A stretch of DNA of 64,000 nucleotides, taken from assembly GCF_001424985.1 (NCBI RefSeq), contig NZ_LMDA01000022.1, positions 248,001 to 312,000 of the forward strand, given 5' to 3'. Both the position numbers and the translations under genes were made by a program. The notes under the pieces are model-generated. The model saw nothing but the letters and a program-made list of their open reading frames with translations. It did not search any database and was not told the DNA's origin. The DNA comes from Rhizobium sp. Root1212. GTDB taxonomy: Bacteria; Pseudomonadota; Alphaproteobacteria; Rhizobiales; Rhizobiaceae. Each line of letters begins with the position of its first letter. Positions within the stretch are counted from its first letter, which is position 1. Positions 35,857-45,199 of this stretch are shown here, piece after piece.

Positions 35857-36174
35857 ATGCCAAGGAAACCCAAGAAACAACGCAACGCCGAGCAGGCTGA
35901 ACGCCAACAGCTTGTACGTGAGGATGCCAAGGCGCGCTGCCGTCCGTCCCGTGACGATCTCGCACGTGTTCTGCTTTGGCAGATGATCACCGCCGCGCAA
36001 GCACAGAAGGACCCCGACCGCGCGCTGGGCAAGGTCAGGGATTCAATTGTTGATGATCTGGAGCGCCAAGGATTCGACGTGCGTGAGAGCGAGAACGTCT
36101 TTCATGAGCTTGCCGATCGGTACAGCGACGGCCTCTACCCCTTCCGCCCCAAGCGCCATCTCGCGCCATTCTGA
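35857..36174 (+). CDS. Hypothetical basic protein
   Basis: This 105-residue protein begins with a lysine/arginine-rich stretch (MPRKPKKQRNAEQAERQQL) and then forms predicted helices. AAGGAG lies seven bases before the ATG. No family is recognised. The last 40 residues are mixed-charge (VRESENVFHELADRYSDGLYPF). It is the last gene before the type I restriction operon and has no obvious link to it. Confidence 0.6.
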   Translation: MPRKPKKQRNAEQAERQQLVREDAKARCRPSRDDLARVLLWQMITAAQAQKDPDRALGKVRDSIVDDLERQGFDVRESENVFHELADRYSDGLYPFRPKRHLAPF

Positions 36175-36373
36175 TCTGGCTCTCTTTCATTTGTGCTTTG
36201 CAAACGCCGTTCGGTTCTAATGGTCGTCTTCTCCCCATTACTCGGCATCACGGCGTTTGCAGAGGAATCGGAAATCCATCCTTCCGCCATCTCCTATTCT
36301 CAGGGTTGCATTACTGCCGCGAACACTATTCATATTGAGTAATCAATGAGATTGCGGGGGAAACGGCATCCAG

Positions 36374-38815
36374 ATGGACAAGCGCTCTTTGACGGAACGC
36401 GATATCTGCACGAAGTTCATTCTGCCGGCCGTCAGGCAGGCTGGATGGGATATGATGCTGCAGGTCCGTGAAGAGGTCTTCTTCACCAAGGGGCGCATTA
36501 CTGTCCGCGGGAAGCTCGTCGCCCGCGGCAACGCCAAGAAGGCGGACGTTGTCCTCTACTACAAGCCCAATATCCCGATCGCGCTCATCGAGGCGAAGGA
36601 TAACAGTCATGCGGTAGGCGATGGCCTCCAGCAGGGACTGGACTACGCTGAAACGCTGGCGATCCCCTTCGTCTTTGCCTCGAATGGCGATGGCTTCGTC
36701 TTCCACGATCGGACAGGCCTGCGCGACGTGAAGGAGGAAAACCTCCGCCTTGAGCAGTTCCCGTCGCCGGTTGAGCTTTGGAGGCTCTATAGCCGATGGA
36801 AGGGCCTGGATACCTCTGCGGAAGCCTTGGTGCTTCAGGACTATTATGATGACGGCAGCGGCAAGGCTCCGCGCTATTATCAGGTGAACGCCGTCAACGC
36901 GGCCATCGAGGCCATCGCCAAGGGGCAGGACCGTGTCCTGTTGGTCATGGCGACGGGCACAGGGAAAACCTATACCGCCTTCCAGATCATCTGGCGTCTG
37001 TGGAAGGCCAAGCGCAAGAAACGTATCCTCTTCCTGGCCGATCGCAACGTTCTGATCGACCAGACCATGATCAACGATTTCCGTCCGTTCGGCGGTGCGA
37101 TGGCAAAGCTTTCGAGCAAGTCAAAGACCATAGAGCGCGCCGACGGGTCCAATGTTGACGTACCGCTTGCGCTCGATCGTAAGCGTCGTATCGATGCGTC
37201 CTACGAAATCTATCTCGGCCTCTATCAGGCCATCACCGGCCCAGAAGAACGGCAGAAGCTTTTCCGCGAGTTCTCGCCGGATTTCTTCGACCTGATCGTT
37301 ATCGACGAGTGCCATCGCGGCAGTGCTGCCGAAGATTCAGCCTGGCGCGAAATCCTGGAGTACTTCTCCGCTGCCAGTCAGATCGGTTTGACGGCGACGC
37401 CGAAAGAAACGGAATACGTGTCCAACACCGCCTATTTCGGCGAGCCGGTATTCACCTACTCCCTGAAACAGGGCATCAGCGACGGCTTTCTCGCACCTTA
37501 CAAGGTGATCAAGGTCCACATCGACCGCGACGTTGAAGGCTATCGGCCAGAAAAGGGCCAGCTGGATCGGGATGGCGAGGAGGTCGAGGACCGCATTTAC
37601 AACGCCAAGGATTTCGATAGGACCCTGGTTTTGGATGACCGCACCGAGCTGGTGTCCGCAAAGGTGACCGAGTTCCTGAAGGAGAGCGGCGACCGTTTTC
37701 AGAAGACTATCGTCTTCTGCGTTGACGAAGAGCATGCGGCCCGTATGCGCCAGGCGCTGATTAACGACAACAAGGACCTCTGCGACGGGAATCCCCGCTA
37801 CGTGATGCGCATCACCGGAAGCGACACCCTCGGCCAGGCGCAGATCGGCAACTTCATCGATCCGGAATCGCGGTACCCGGTGATCGTCACGACGTCTCGT
37901 CTGCTCTCCACCGGCGTCGATGCCCAGACCTGCCGCCTCATCGTGCTGGATCGCCCCGTAGGGTCGATGACCGAGTTCAAGCAGATCGTCGGCCGCGGCA
38001 CGCGGGTGCATGAGGATACGCAGAAGTACTATTTCACGCTGATGGATTTCCGCGGCGCGACCAACCACTTCGCCGATCCCGAATTCGATGGCGATCCGGT
38101 GCAGATATACGAGGCGGGCGAGGGCGACCCGATCACCCCGCCGGATGTGGAGCCTCGCGGCTTTGAAGACAACGATCAGGACGAATACACTGCCGAACCG
38201 CCAACCACTGGGGACGGGGACGTAACGTTTCCGGGCGGCGGCGAACGCCAGAAGAAGGTCTACGTCGATGGTATCAGAGTGCGGGTTGTCGCGGAGCGCG
38301 TCGAATACCTGGATGCCAATGGCAAGCTTGTCACCGAAAGCCTGCGCGATTTCACCAAGGCAGCGCTGCTTCGCCATTTCGCCAGTCTCGATGCGTTCCT
38401 GCGCCGTTGGAATTCCGAGGAGCGCAAGGACGCGCTGGTGAAGGAACTGGCGGCCGAAGGCCTGCCGCTGGATGCAATCGCCAAGGAACTTGGCATCGAC
38501 CTTGATCCCTTCGATCTCGTCTGCCACATCGCCTTTGACCGCAAGCCGCTGACACGGCAGGAACGTGCTGACAATGTGAAGAAGCGCGATGTCTTTGGCC
38601 GGTACGAGGGCAAGGCGCGGGCCGTTCTGGACATGCTGCTGACCAAATACGCGGATGAGGGCGTCCTGAACCTCGACGATACCAATGTGCTGCGCATACC
38701 ACCCGCCAACACGCTCGGCATGCCCGTAGAGCTTCTTCGCGCCTTCGGTGGCAAGCTAGCTTTCGAACAGGCGGTCCACGCCATGCAGAACGCAATTTAC
38801 GAGGATGCCTCGTGA
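36374..38815 (+). CDS. hsdR: Type I restriction enzyme, HsdR subunit (EcoEI-like)
   Basis: This 813-residue protein has the HsdR order. The N-terminal nuclease core carries ADVVLYYKP...ALIEAKDNSHAVGDGLQQG near residues 58-85 (PD-(D/E)xK-type site). The superfamily 2 motor shows ATGTGKTYTAFQI near 197, VIDECHRGS near 315, LTATPKETEY, and lobe 2 VGRGTRVHEDT. A C-terminal EcoEI-type domain binds the methyltransferase. It translocates DNA and cuts at a distance when the target is unmethylated. Length is typical for the EcoEI subgroup. It is the first gene of an hsdRMS operon, 53 bp before hsdM. Confidence 0.95.
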   Translation: MDKRSLTERDICTKFILPAVRQAGWDMMLQVREEVFFTKGRITVRGKLVARGNAKKADVVLYYKPNIPIALIEAKDNSHAVGDGLQQGLDYAETLAIPFVFASNGDGFVFHDRTGLRDVKEENLRLEQFPSPVELWRLYSRWKGLDTSAEALVLQDYYDDGSGKAPRYYQVNAVNAAIEAIAKGQDRVLLVMATGTGKTYTAFQIIWRLWKAKRKKRILFLADRNVLIDQTMINDFRPFGGAMAKLSSKSKTIERADGSNVDVPLALDRKRRIDASYEIYLGLYQAITGPEERQKLFREFSPDFFDLIVIDECHRGSAAEDSAWREILEYFSAASQIGLTATPKETEYVSNTAYFGEPVFTYSLKQGISDGFLAPYKVIKVHIDRDVEGYRPEKGQLDRDGEEVEDRIYNAKDFDRTLVLDDRTELVSAKVTEFLKESGDRFQKTIVFCVDEEHAARMRQALINDNKDLCDGNPRYVMRITGSDTLGQAQIGNFIDPESRYPVIVTTSRLLSTGVDAQTCRLIVLDRPVGSMTEFKQIVGRGTRVHEDTQKYYFTLMDFRGATNHFADPEFDGDPVQIYEAGEGDPITPPDVEPRGFEDNDQDEYTAEPPTTGDGDVTFPGGGERQKKVYVDGIRVRVVAERVEYLDANGKLVTESLRDFTKAALLRHFASLDAFLRRWNSEERKDALVKELAAEGLPLDAIAKELGIDLDPFDLVCHIAFDRKPLTRQERADNVKKRDVFGRYEGKARAVLDMLLTKYADEGVLNLDDTNVLRIPPANTLGMPVELLRAFGGKLAFEQAVHAMQNAIYEDAS

Positions 38816-38868
38816 GGCTACACCCTCCCGAGTGCCCCACGCAGCCAATAACAGAATGAAGCAGCCCC

Positions 38869-40323
38869 ATGTCAGTCCGTAACACCGTCAAATCCATCCA
38901 GGATATCATGCGCCAGGATGCCGGCGTCGATGGCGATGCCCAGCGCATCAGCCAGCTCTGCTGGATGTTTTTCCTGAAAATCATGGACGATCAGGACCAG
39001 GAACTGGAGCTGACGCACGACAATTACGTTTCGCCCATCCCGGAGAAATTCCAGTGGCGCAACTGGGCGGCAGACCCGGAAGGCATTACCGGCGAGGCGC
39101 TCATGAACTTCGTCAACATGGAGCTGTTTCCGGCGCTGAAAACGGTGCCGGTCTCGGCACAGCCGGGGGATCGCCGCCGCGTGGTGCGCGATCTGTTCGA
39201 GGATGCCTATAACTACATGAAATCAGGCCAGTTGATCCGCCAGGTGGTCAACAAGATCAGCGACGTCGATTTCAACAGCCTAACGGAACGCCAGCATTTT
39301 GGCGAAATCTACGAGCAGATTTTGAACGACCTGCAGTCGGCCGGCAATGCCGGCGAATATTACACCCCGCGTGCGCTGACCGCCTTCATGGTGGAGCGCA
39401 TCGACCCGAAACCCGGGGAAATCCTGTTCGACCCCGCCTGCGGCACCGGCGGCTTCCTGACCTGCGCCATCCGCCACATGGAAAAGCACCATGTCCGCAC
39501 GCCGGAGAGCCGCGATAAGATGCAGGCCGGCTTGCGCGCCGTGGAAAAGAAGCCGCTGCCGCATATGCTCTGCGTCACCAACATGCTGCTGCACGGCATC
39601 GAAGACCCAAGCTTCGTGCGTCACGACAACACGCTCGCCCGCCCGCTGATTTCCTGGGGGAAGGATGAGCGCGTCGATATCGTGCTCACCAACCCGCCAT
39701 TTGGCGGGCGCGAGGAAGACGGCATCGAAAACAACTTTCCGACCTTTCGCACCAAGGAAACCGCAGACCTGTTTCTGGCGCTGATTGTGCGCCTGCTGAA
39801 GGATGGCGGCCGCGCCGCCGTCGTCCTGCCGGATGGCTCGCTGTTTGGCGAAGGCATCAAGACGCGGCTGAAGGAGCATCTCCTGGAGGAGTGCAATCTA
39901 CACACCATCGTGCGCCTGCCCAATTCCGTCTTCAAGCCCTATGCCTCGATCGGCACCAATCTGCTGTTCTTCGAAAAGGGCACGCCGACCAAGGACATCT
40001 GGTATTGGGAACACCGCGTGCCGGAAGGCCAGAAGGCCTATTCCATGACCAAGCCGATCCGGCAGGAGCATCTGCAGGACTGCGTCGACTGGTGGGGTGG
40101 CACGGAGCGCAAGGGCCGCGAAGAAGGCCCGCAGGCCTGGCGCGTAACCCTGGAAGACGTGAAGGCGCGCGGCTATAATCTGGATTTCAAGAACCCGCAC
40201 ACGGTGGCCGATGACCATGGCGACCCGCAGACCCTGCTGGAAGAGTTGACGGCTGCCGAAACCAGTGCGGCCCGCCTGCGCGACCAGCTGAAGAGCATTC
40301 TGGCCGAGGCGCTGGCCCGATGA
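38869..40323 (+). CDS. hsdM: Type I restriction-modification methyltransferase, HsdM
   Basis: This 484-residue N6-adenine methyltransferase has the HsdM N-terminal helical domain. The AdoMet motif is FDPACGTGGFLTCAI near 188 and the catalytic NPPFGGRE near 275. It forms M2S1 with HsdS to methylate the host target, and R2M2S1 with HsdR for restriction. Its stop overlaps the hsdS start by four bases (ATGA), ensuring balanced synthesis. Confidence 0.96.
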   Translation: MSVRNTVKSIQDIMRQDAGVDGDAQRISQLCWMFFLKIMDDQDQELELTHDNYVSPIPEKFQWRNWAADPEGITGEALMNFVNMELFPALKTVPVSAQPGDRRRVVRDLFEDAYNYMKSGQLIRQVVNKISDVDFNSLTERQHFGEIYEQILNDLQSAGNAGEYYTPRALTAFMVERIDPKPGEILFDPACGTGGFLTCAIRHMEKHHVRTPESRDKMQAGLRAVEKKPLPHMLCVTNMLLHGIEDPSFVRHDNTLARPLISWGKDERVDIVLTNPPFGGREEDGIENNFPTFRTKETADLFLALIVRLLKDGGRAAVVLPDGSLFGEGIKTRLKEHLLEECNLHTIVRLPNSVFKPYASIGTNLLFFEKGTPTKDIWYWEHRVPEGQKAYSMTKPIRQEHLQDCVDWWGGTERKGREEGPQAWRVTLEDVKARGYNLDFKNPHTVADDHGDPQTLLEELTAAETSAARLRDQLKSILAEALAR

Positions 40324-42062
40324 ACGCCGAACGCCTGTTGCAGCATTACGAAAAGATTGCCGATGCCCCGGATGCGATTGCCAGACTACGGCGGTTCATT
40401 CTCGATCTAGCCGTACGGGGCAAGCTTGTGCCGCAGGATTTCGAAGACGAGCCGGCGTCGGAGCTATTGAAGCGGATTGCGGAGGAAAAGGCGCGGCTGC
40501 TCAAAGCAGGGGAAATTCGAACTCCCAAGCCTCATAGCGCAGTAGTTGACGCTCCCTTTTCAATTCCATCGAATTGGTCTTGGTCGCAAATCGCTGAAGT
40601 CGGGATTGTGAGCCCCCGAAACGATGCGCCTGACACACTGGAAAAGTCATTTGTTCCCATGCCTTTGATAGCTGCCGAATATGGTGTTGCGAACAGGCAC
40701 GAAGTCCGTCCTTGGGGCGAGATCAAAAAGGGGTATACGCATTTCGCCGAGGGCGATGTCGGTCTCGCGAAGATCACGCCTTGTTTCGAAAATGGGAAGT
40801 CGACGGTCTTTAGGAATTTGACTGGCGGCATAGGCAGCGGAACGACTGAACTTCACGTCGTTCGCCCATTGCTGGTCGTGGCAGACTACATTTTGCTCTT
40901 TTGGAAGAGCCCCCATTTCATAGAAACCGGCATTCCTAAAATGACGGGAACCGCCGGCCAAAAGCGTGTACCGACTGACTATTTCGCGAACTCTCCTTTC
41001 CCCCTTCCACCCCTTGCCGAACAGCACCGCATCGTCGCCAAGGTCGATGAACTGATGGCGCTTTGCGACGCGCTGGAAGCGGCGCGAATGGAGAGGGAGA
41101 CGAAGCGGGACCGGCTGGCGAGTGCAAGCCTTGCCCGCCTCAACACCCCCGACCCGGAGACCTTCCGCGAAGACGCGCGCTTCGCGCTCGATGCCCTGCC
41201 GGCGCTCACCGCCCGGCCGGACCAGATCAAGCAGATGCGCCAGACCATCCTCAACCTCGCCGTCCGCGGCAAGCTCGTGCCGCAGGACCCGGCGGATGAG
41301 CCGGCAGAGGAGTTGTTGAAGCGCCTGATGGCCGCGCAGAGTGCTGCTTGCAGAGATGAAAGTCTTCGGGCGCGGCCACCAGTAAAAAAGCTAGGCCGTT
41401 CTGATCTGTGGTTCGATGTTCCGGACGAATGGGTTTTGTCGTCCTTTGACGATCTCTTTGTAATCGTCAGCGGCGTGACGAAGGGGCAGAAGGTGTCTCC
41501 GTCCGAGGCAGCAGATGCGCCCTATCTTCGGGTTGCCAATGTGCAACGCGGGCATCTTGATCTTACCGTGATCAAGACAATTTCGGTTCGACGAAGCGAT
41601 ATTGAACGATATGCTCTTAGAGAAGGTGACGTTCTCATGACCGAGGGAGGTGACTGGGACAAGTTGGGACGCGCCGCGATATGGCGCGACGAGATTCCCA
41701 ATTGCATCCATCAGAACCACATCTTTCGCGTCAGACCGCCATCGGCCGATGTTTCGCCCGCTTGGATCATCACCTACGTAAATAGCCACCTCGGGCGGGC
41801 CTTTTTCGAGAATGCGTCGAAGCAGACAACTAACCTCGCATCGATCAACATGACGCAGCTCCGAGCATGCCCATTCCCCCTCCCACCGCTCGCCGAACAA
41901 CATCGCATCGTCGCCAAGGTCGATGAACTCATGGCGCTCTGCGATCAGTTGGAATCCAGCCTGACCCACGCTGACGAGACGCGGAAAAAACTGCTCGACG
42001 CGCTGCTGGCCGAGGCGCTGGCACCTGTCGATGCCGAGGTGCTGCAGGAGGCGGCAGAATGA
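40320..42062 (+). CDS. hsdS: Type I specificity subunit, HsdS
   Basis: This 580-residue protein has two target-recognition domains separated and ended by conserved helices. Conserved element one (LAVRGKLVPQD.. DEPA.ELLKR) occurs near 30 and near 313. Element two (PFPLPPLAEQHRIVAKVDEL) occurs near 226 and near 517. The matching DNA segments (about 40996-41069 and 41873-41942; about 40408-40474 and 41257-41324) are close to identical. The two TRDs each bind half of a bipartite target, which cannot be predicted here. It is coupled to hsdM upstream and to the nuclease-like gene downstream. Confidence 0.94.
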   Translation: MNAERLLQHYEKIADAPDAIARLRRFILDLAVRGKLVPQDFEDEPASELLKRIAEEKARLLKAGEIRTPKPHSAVVDAPFSIPSNWSWSQIAEVGIVSPRNDAPDTLEKSFVPMPLIAAEYGVANRHEVRPWGEIKKGYTHFAEGDVGLAKITPCFENGKSTVFRNLTGGIGSGTTELHVVRPLLVVADYILLFWKSPHFIETGIPKMTGTAGQKRVPTDYFANSPFPLPPLAEQHRIVAKVDELMALCDALEAARMERETKRDRLASASLARLNTPDPETFREDARFALDALPALTARPDQIKQMRQTILNLAVRGKLVPQDPADEPAEELLKRLMAAQSAACRDESLRARPPVKKLGRSDLWFDVPDEWVLSSFDDLFVIVSGVTKGQKVSPSEAADAPYLRVANVQRGHLDLTVIKTISVRRSDIERYALREGDVLMTEGGDWDKLGRAAIWRDEIPNCIHQNHIFRVRPPSADVSPAWIITYVNSHLGRAFFENASKQTTNLASINMTQLRACPFPLPPLAEQHRIVAKVDELMALCDQLESSLTHADETRKKLLDALLAEALAPVDAEVLQEAAE

Positions 42063-42976
42063 CACTTCGGATCGACCACCAGAGTGTGGACTTCCCCAGC
42101 GTCTATGCAATCCGATCCGGGACACTCACAACAACCTGGGATGAATTGCTTTGGGCAGCGATAACGATCGGTCGGCCCAGTACCTACCACGTATTTCGGC
42201 ATGGACCGGCGTCGGCCCACGAAGCCATTTTTAGGTTGGCGCTCGTGCGGATGGCCATTCAAGAAGGCTGGCACGGTCGGCTGCAGCGGACTGACGCCTT
42301 CGCCGCGCTGGACCCGACAGAAAAGGGAATGGTCAGCTATTTTCTGGGCATGATGCTCTGTAAGGTCTTTGCTGGTCAGCTCCTCAGAACTCCCTGGCTC
42401 CTACATCTGGATGTTTTCCGTAGCGACCTGAATCCACTCATTCTTGGACGCTCTCGACCGGACTTGATCGGGCAGGATTACACTGGACATTGGCTCGCCT
42501 TCGAGAGCAAAGGACGTTCTTCTGCCCCGACGAATGCGGACAAGGCGAAAGCGAAGCTCCAAGCGTTGCGCCTCATATGCGTCAATAACAACAGTTGTTC
42601 ACTGCATGTAGGCTCCTTCTCTTTTTTCCGGAATGAAACCCTGGAGTTCTATTGGCGCGATCCTGAGCCTGAACCGCTGGACCCAATTGAACTACCGGAG
42701 CCTGACGCAGAATGGCGCTACTACTTCGAACCGGCTCTAAGCCTTGTTAGCGCGGAAGGAGGATCAACGCTCGCTGCGGAGCGGGAGATAGCCGATGTGG
42801 ACGTCGCTATCCATCCTAAGATTCGACCGTTACTTGAGCGAGGTGACTGGGTGGGTGCAAAACGCACCGCAGATCAGCTACGCGAGGTGTTTTTAGCTGA
42901 AGGTTATCGGGCTGATGGTATCCGCGTGATCGCGGGGGAGAGCTGGAGCAAGCAGTTTGAACACCGTGAGAGATGA
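42059..42976 (+). CDS. PD-(D/E)xK nuclease-like protein coupled to hsdS
   Basis: This 305-residue protein starts inside the hsdS stop (ATGA overlap), so it belongs to the restriction operon. A nuclease-type core is suggested by SRPDLIGQDYTGHWLAFESKGRS near residues 138-158, with Asp, Glu and Lys in PD-(D/E)xK order. No known family is recognised. It could be an accessory nuclease, an anti-anti-restriction factor or a separate defence gene that travels with hsdRMS. Translational coupling favours a functional link with the type I enzyme. Confidence 0.6.
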   Translation: MTLRIDHQSVDFPSVYAIRSGTLTTTWDELLWAAITIGRPSTYHVFRHGPASAHEAIFRLALVRMAIQEGWHGRLQRTDAFAALDPTEKGMVSYFLGMMLCKVFAGQLLRTPWLLHLDVFRSDLNPLILGRSRPDLIGQDYTGHWLAFESKGRSSAPTNADKAKAKLQALRLICVNNNSCSLHVGSFSFFRNETLEFYWRDPEPEPLDPIELPEPDAEWRYYFEPALSLVSAEGGSTLAAEREIADVDVAIHPKIRPLLERGDWVGAKRTADQLREVFLAEGYRADGIRVIAGESWSKQFEHRER

Positions 42977-43047
42977 CTTGGCATAGCGGCCAAGGCTGAT
43001 CGATGAGAGAAGCCAAATAAATACAATCACCCGGTAAGGAATGCCGC

Positions 43048-44001
43048 ATGACCGCGTTACTGGAAAAACCCCGCTCCATCCGCCTGCGTTCCTTCTATGG
43101 TTTTAGCCCGGAAGAAGACGGCTATCTCGGCTGGACCGACGAGGCGTCCCGCGATCGGATGCTGGGGCTGGTCAAGGATGGCGATCTGTTCATGATCTAT
43201 GGAGCCGCCTCCGCAGAGACCAGCAAGAACGAACGCCACCGTGTTCTGGGGTTTCTGCAGGTCGAGGCGCGACGTGTTCGCGACATCGACAAAGCCTCAT
43301 CCCTTGGCTTGAAACGCAAAAGCGACAATGGCTGGACGGAGAAATGGAGCCACGCATTACCGGTTGTGCGTGCATGGCGGGTCGATGAGCCGATGCTGCT
43401 CGAAACCATCGCGCCCGTGACCTATCGTGCCGAGGCAGGCCAAGCGATCGCTGTCTGGAGCCCGGAGCTGACACCATCGGAAATCGATCTGGCGCTGAAA
43501 GTGAAGGTAACCGAGGTCAATGTCTTCGGGGAGACGCCTGTCGCGGAGACGGTGGTCAAGAGAAGACCGCTTGCCGAGGTGTTTCAACCCTCCGAAGCGT
43601 TTCCGGGCAGTTTCGGCGAGAGGACATCGACCTACGAAGATGGTCCAACGCTTCTCTACCTTGCCCGTTTTGAAGGGGACGGGTTCGCCATGATGGGCCT
43701 GCCGAAGCCGCAATTCGACAAATCGGGCCTGATCAAGATCGGTGTGTCCAATGACGTCAGGCGGCGCGCGGAGGAGCTGAACTGCGGCTTTCCGCCCGCA
43801 GCCAAGGGCCGCTGGAAGATCGAGATGACCTCACAGCTTTACCACAACAAGGCGACTGCGGAAGCCGCCGAGAAAGTCTTCAAGGACCGCGGCCAAAAAG
43901 AGCTGACCAGCCTTGGCGGCGAATTCTTCAACGGTGACTGGATGAAGGCGCAGAGTATATTCGCCTCCGTTCCTGGCGCATCGCGGTTTGGTGGAAAATA
44001 G
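43048..44001 (+). CDS. EVE/PUA-like plus GIY-YIG nuclease protein
   Basis: This 317-residue protein appears to be a two-domain fusion. The N-terminal ~110 residues (GDLFMIYGAASA..., VLGFLQVEARRV, HALPVVRAWRVDEP) resemble EVE/PUA-like readers of modified bases. The C-terminal half has a GIY-YIG core: LLYLARFEGDGF, then LIKIGVSNDVRRRAEELN near 230-245 and a later Glu in AEAAEKVFKD. Modified-base reader plus nuclease would make a modification-dependent restriction enzyme. It lies beside mrr, which has a similar role. The GIY-YIG call is good; the EVE-like call is tentative. Confidence 0.7.
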   Translation: MTALLEKPRSIRLRSFYGFSPEEDGYLGWTDEASRDRMLGLVKDGDLFMIYGAASAETSKNERHRVLGFLQVEARRVRDIDKASSLGLKRKSDNGWTEKWSHALPVVRAWRVDEPMLLETIAPVTYRAEAGQAIAVWSPELTPSEIDLALKVKVTEVNVFGETPVAETVVKRRPLAEVFQPSEAFPGSFGERTSTYEDGPTLLYLARFEGDGFAMMGLPKPQFDKSGLIKIGVSNDVRRRAEELNCGFPPAAKGRWKIEMTSQLYHNKATAEAAEKVFKDRGQKELTSLGGEFFNGDWMKAQSIFASVPGASRFGGK

Positions 44002-44058
44002 AGATTGTCGGCCGATGGCCGGCAGGCATGTAGTCTTTTAACGGGGTACCGGCTCACG

Positions 44059-44994
44059 ATGGCAATTCCCGATTACCAATCCCTGATGCTTCCCGTTCTG
44101 CGGCTTGCGGCGGACGGCGAAACTCGTGTGCCGGATGCGGCGGAAAAGCTGGCCAACCAGCTTGGTCTGTCCATCGCGCAGAGGGAGGAGATGTTGCCGA
44201 GCGGCCGTCAGCGCATTTTTCACAATCGCATCCATTGGGCAAAGTTTTACATGACTAAGGCGGGCCTGATCGATAGCCCCGCGCGCGGCCGCTTCGTGGC
44301 AAGCCAGGCGGGCCGAGCGCTGCTGGCCACCAATCCCGCCGGTATCAATGTTGACACGCTAAAAACCTATCCGGCCTTTGCCGAGTTCTACGCGTCCAGC
44401 ACATCCGGCACTGGCGGCACAAATGCCGCGTCAGCTGGCGCCGGTGAAACCATCGATGCAACGACCTCCGCAACGCCGGAGGAACAGATCGATGCTGCGC
44501 AGGCTGTACTGCATCAAGCCCTGAAGGCGGACCTGCTGCAACGCATTCTGGCGCAGAGCCCGGCATTCTTCGAGCGCGCCATCGTCGATCTTCTCGTCGG
44601 CATGGGCTATGGCGGCAGCCATGAAAATGCCGCGCGCCGGTTGGGCAGATCGGGCGATGGGGGCATCGATGGCGTGATCGACGAGGACCGCCTTGGCCTC
44701 GACCGCATCTATGTGCAGGGCAAACGCTACGCGTCACATGTCAGCGTCGGTCGTCCAGAAGTGCAGGGCTTTCTCGGCAGCCTCGTCGGCGTCGGTGCCG
44801 CCAAGGGCGTCTTCGTCACCACATCCAGCTTCTCCGCCCCGGCCACCGATTTCGTTCGCCACCTGCCGCAGCGCATCGTGTTGATCGACGGCGACCGCTT
44901 GGCCGACCTCATGATCGAGCACGGCGTGGGCGTGCGCATCGCCCGCACCGTGGAGGTGAAGCGGCTCGACGAGGATTTCTTCGTCGAGGAATGA
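44059..44994 (+). CDS. mrr: Mrr-type methylation-dependent restriction endonuclease
   Basis: This 311-residue protein has an Mrr N-terminal winged-helix region (about residues 1-95), a Ser/Thr/Gly/Ala-rich linker (about 115-135), and the Mrr catalytic domain. That domain shows FERAIVDLLVGMGYGG near 175, then GRSGDGGIDGVIDED and DRIYVQGKRYA, giving the D...QxK active site near 200-222. Mrr cuts DNA carrying foreign adenine or cytosine methylation. The ATG at 44059 is preferred over an upstream in-frame start. Coexistence with a type I methyltransferase implies it does not attack the local HsdM mark. Confidence 0.92.
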   Translation: MAIPDYQSLMLPVLRLAADGETRVPDAAEKLANQLGLSIAQREEMLPSGRQRIFHNRIHWAKFYMTKAGLIDSPARGRFVASQAGRALLATNPAGINVDTLKTYPAFAEFYASSTSGTGGTNAASAGAGETIDATTSATPEEQIDAAQAVLHQALKADLLQRILAQSPAFFERAIVDLLVGMGYGGSHENAARRLGRSGDGGIDGVIDEDRLGLDRIYVQGKRYASHVSVGRPEVQGFLGSLVGVGAAKGVFVTTSSFSAPATDFVRHLPQRIVLIDGDRLADLMIEHGVGVRIARTVEVKRLDEDFFVEE

Positions 44995-45008
44995 TGGTGC
45001 GTGACGGA

Positions 45009-45027
45009 TGCGGAAATAGTTTCCGCA
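45009..45027. promoter_or_regulatory. Island palindrome copy 4 (after mrr)
   Basis: TGCGGAAATAGTTTCCGCA is a 9-1-9 palindrome with one inner mismatch, starting 14 bases after the mrr stop and about 170 bp before the ATG at 45200. It could control that gene from a leader. Confidence 0.65.
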
Positions 45028-45199
45028 TTGCAGGCAGAACGCGCGGATTTAAAATCGATCGGCCCTTTCAGAATTTTACCTGGGATTGCCGTTGTTAGCA
45101 CTGTGCAATTTCCGGATATGCTCCTACCTTCAACTCAGGATGATTTTCTTCCGAAGCAGATGCAACCGAGTGCTGGACTTGTGCCAGCAAGGAGCTGGC

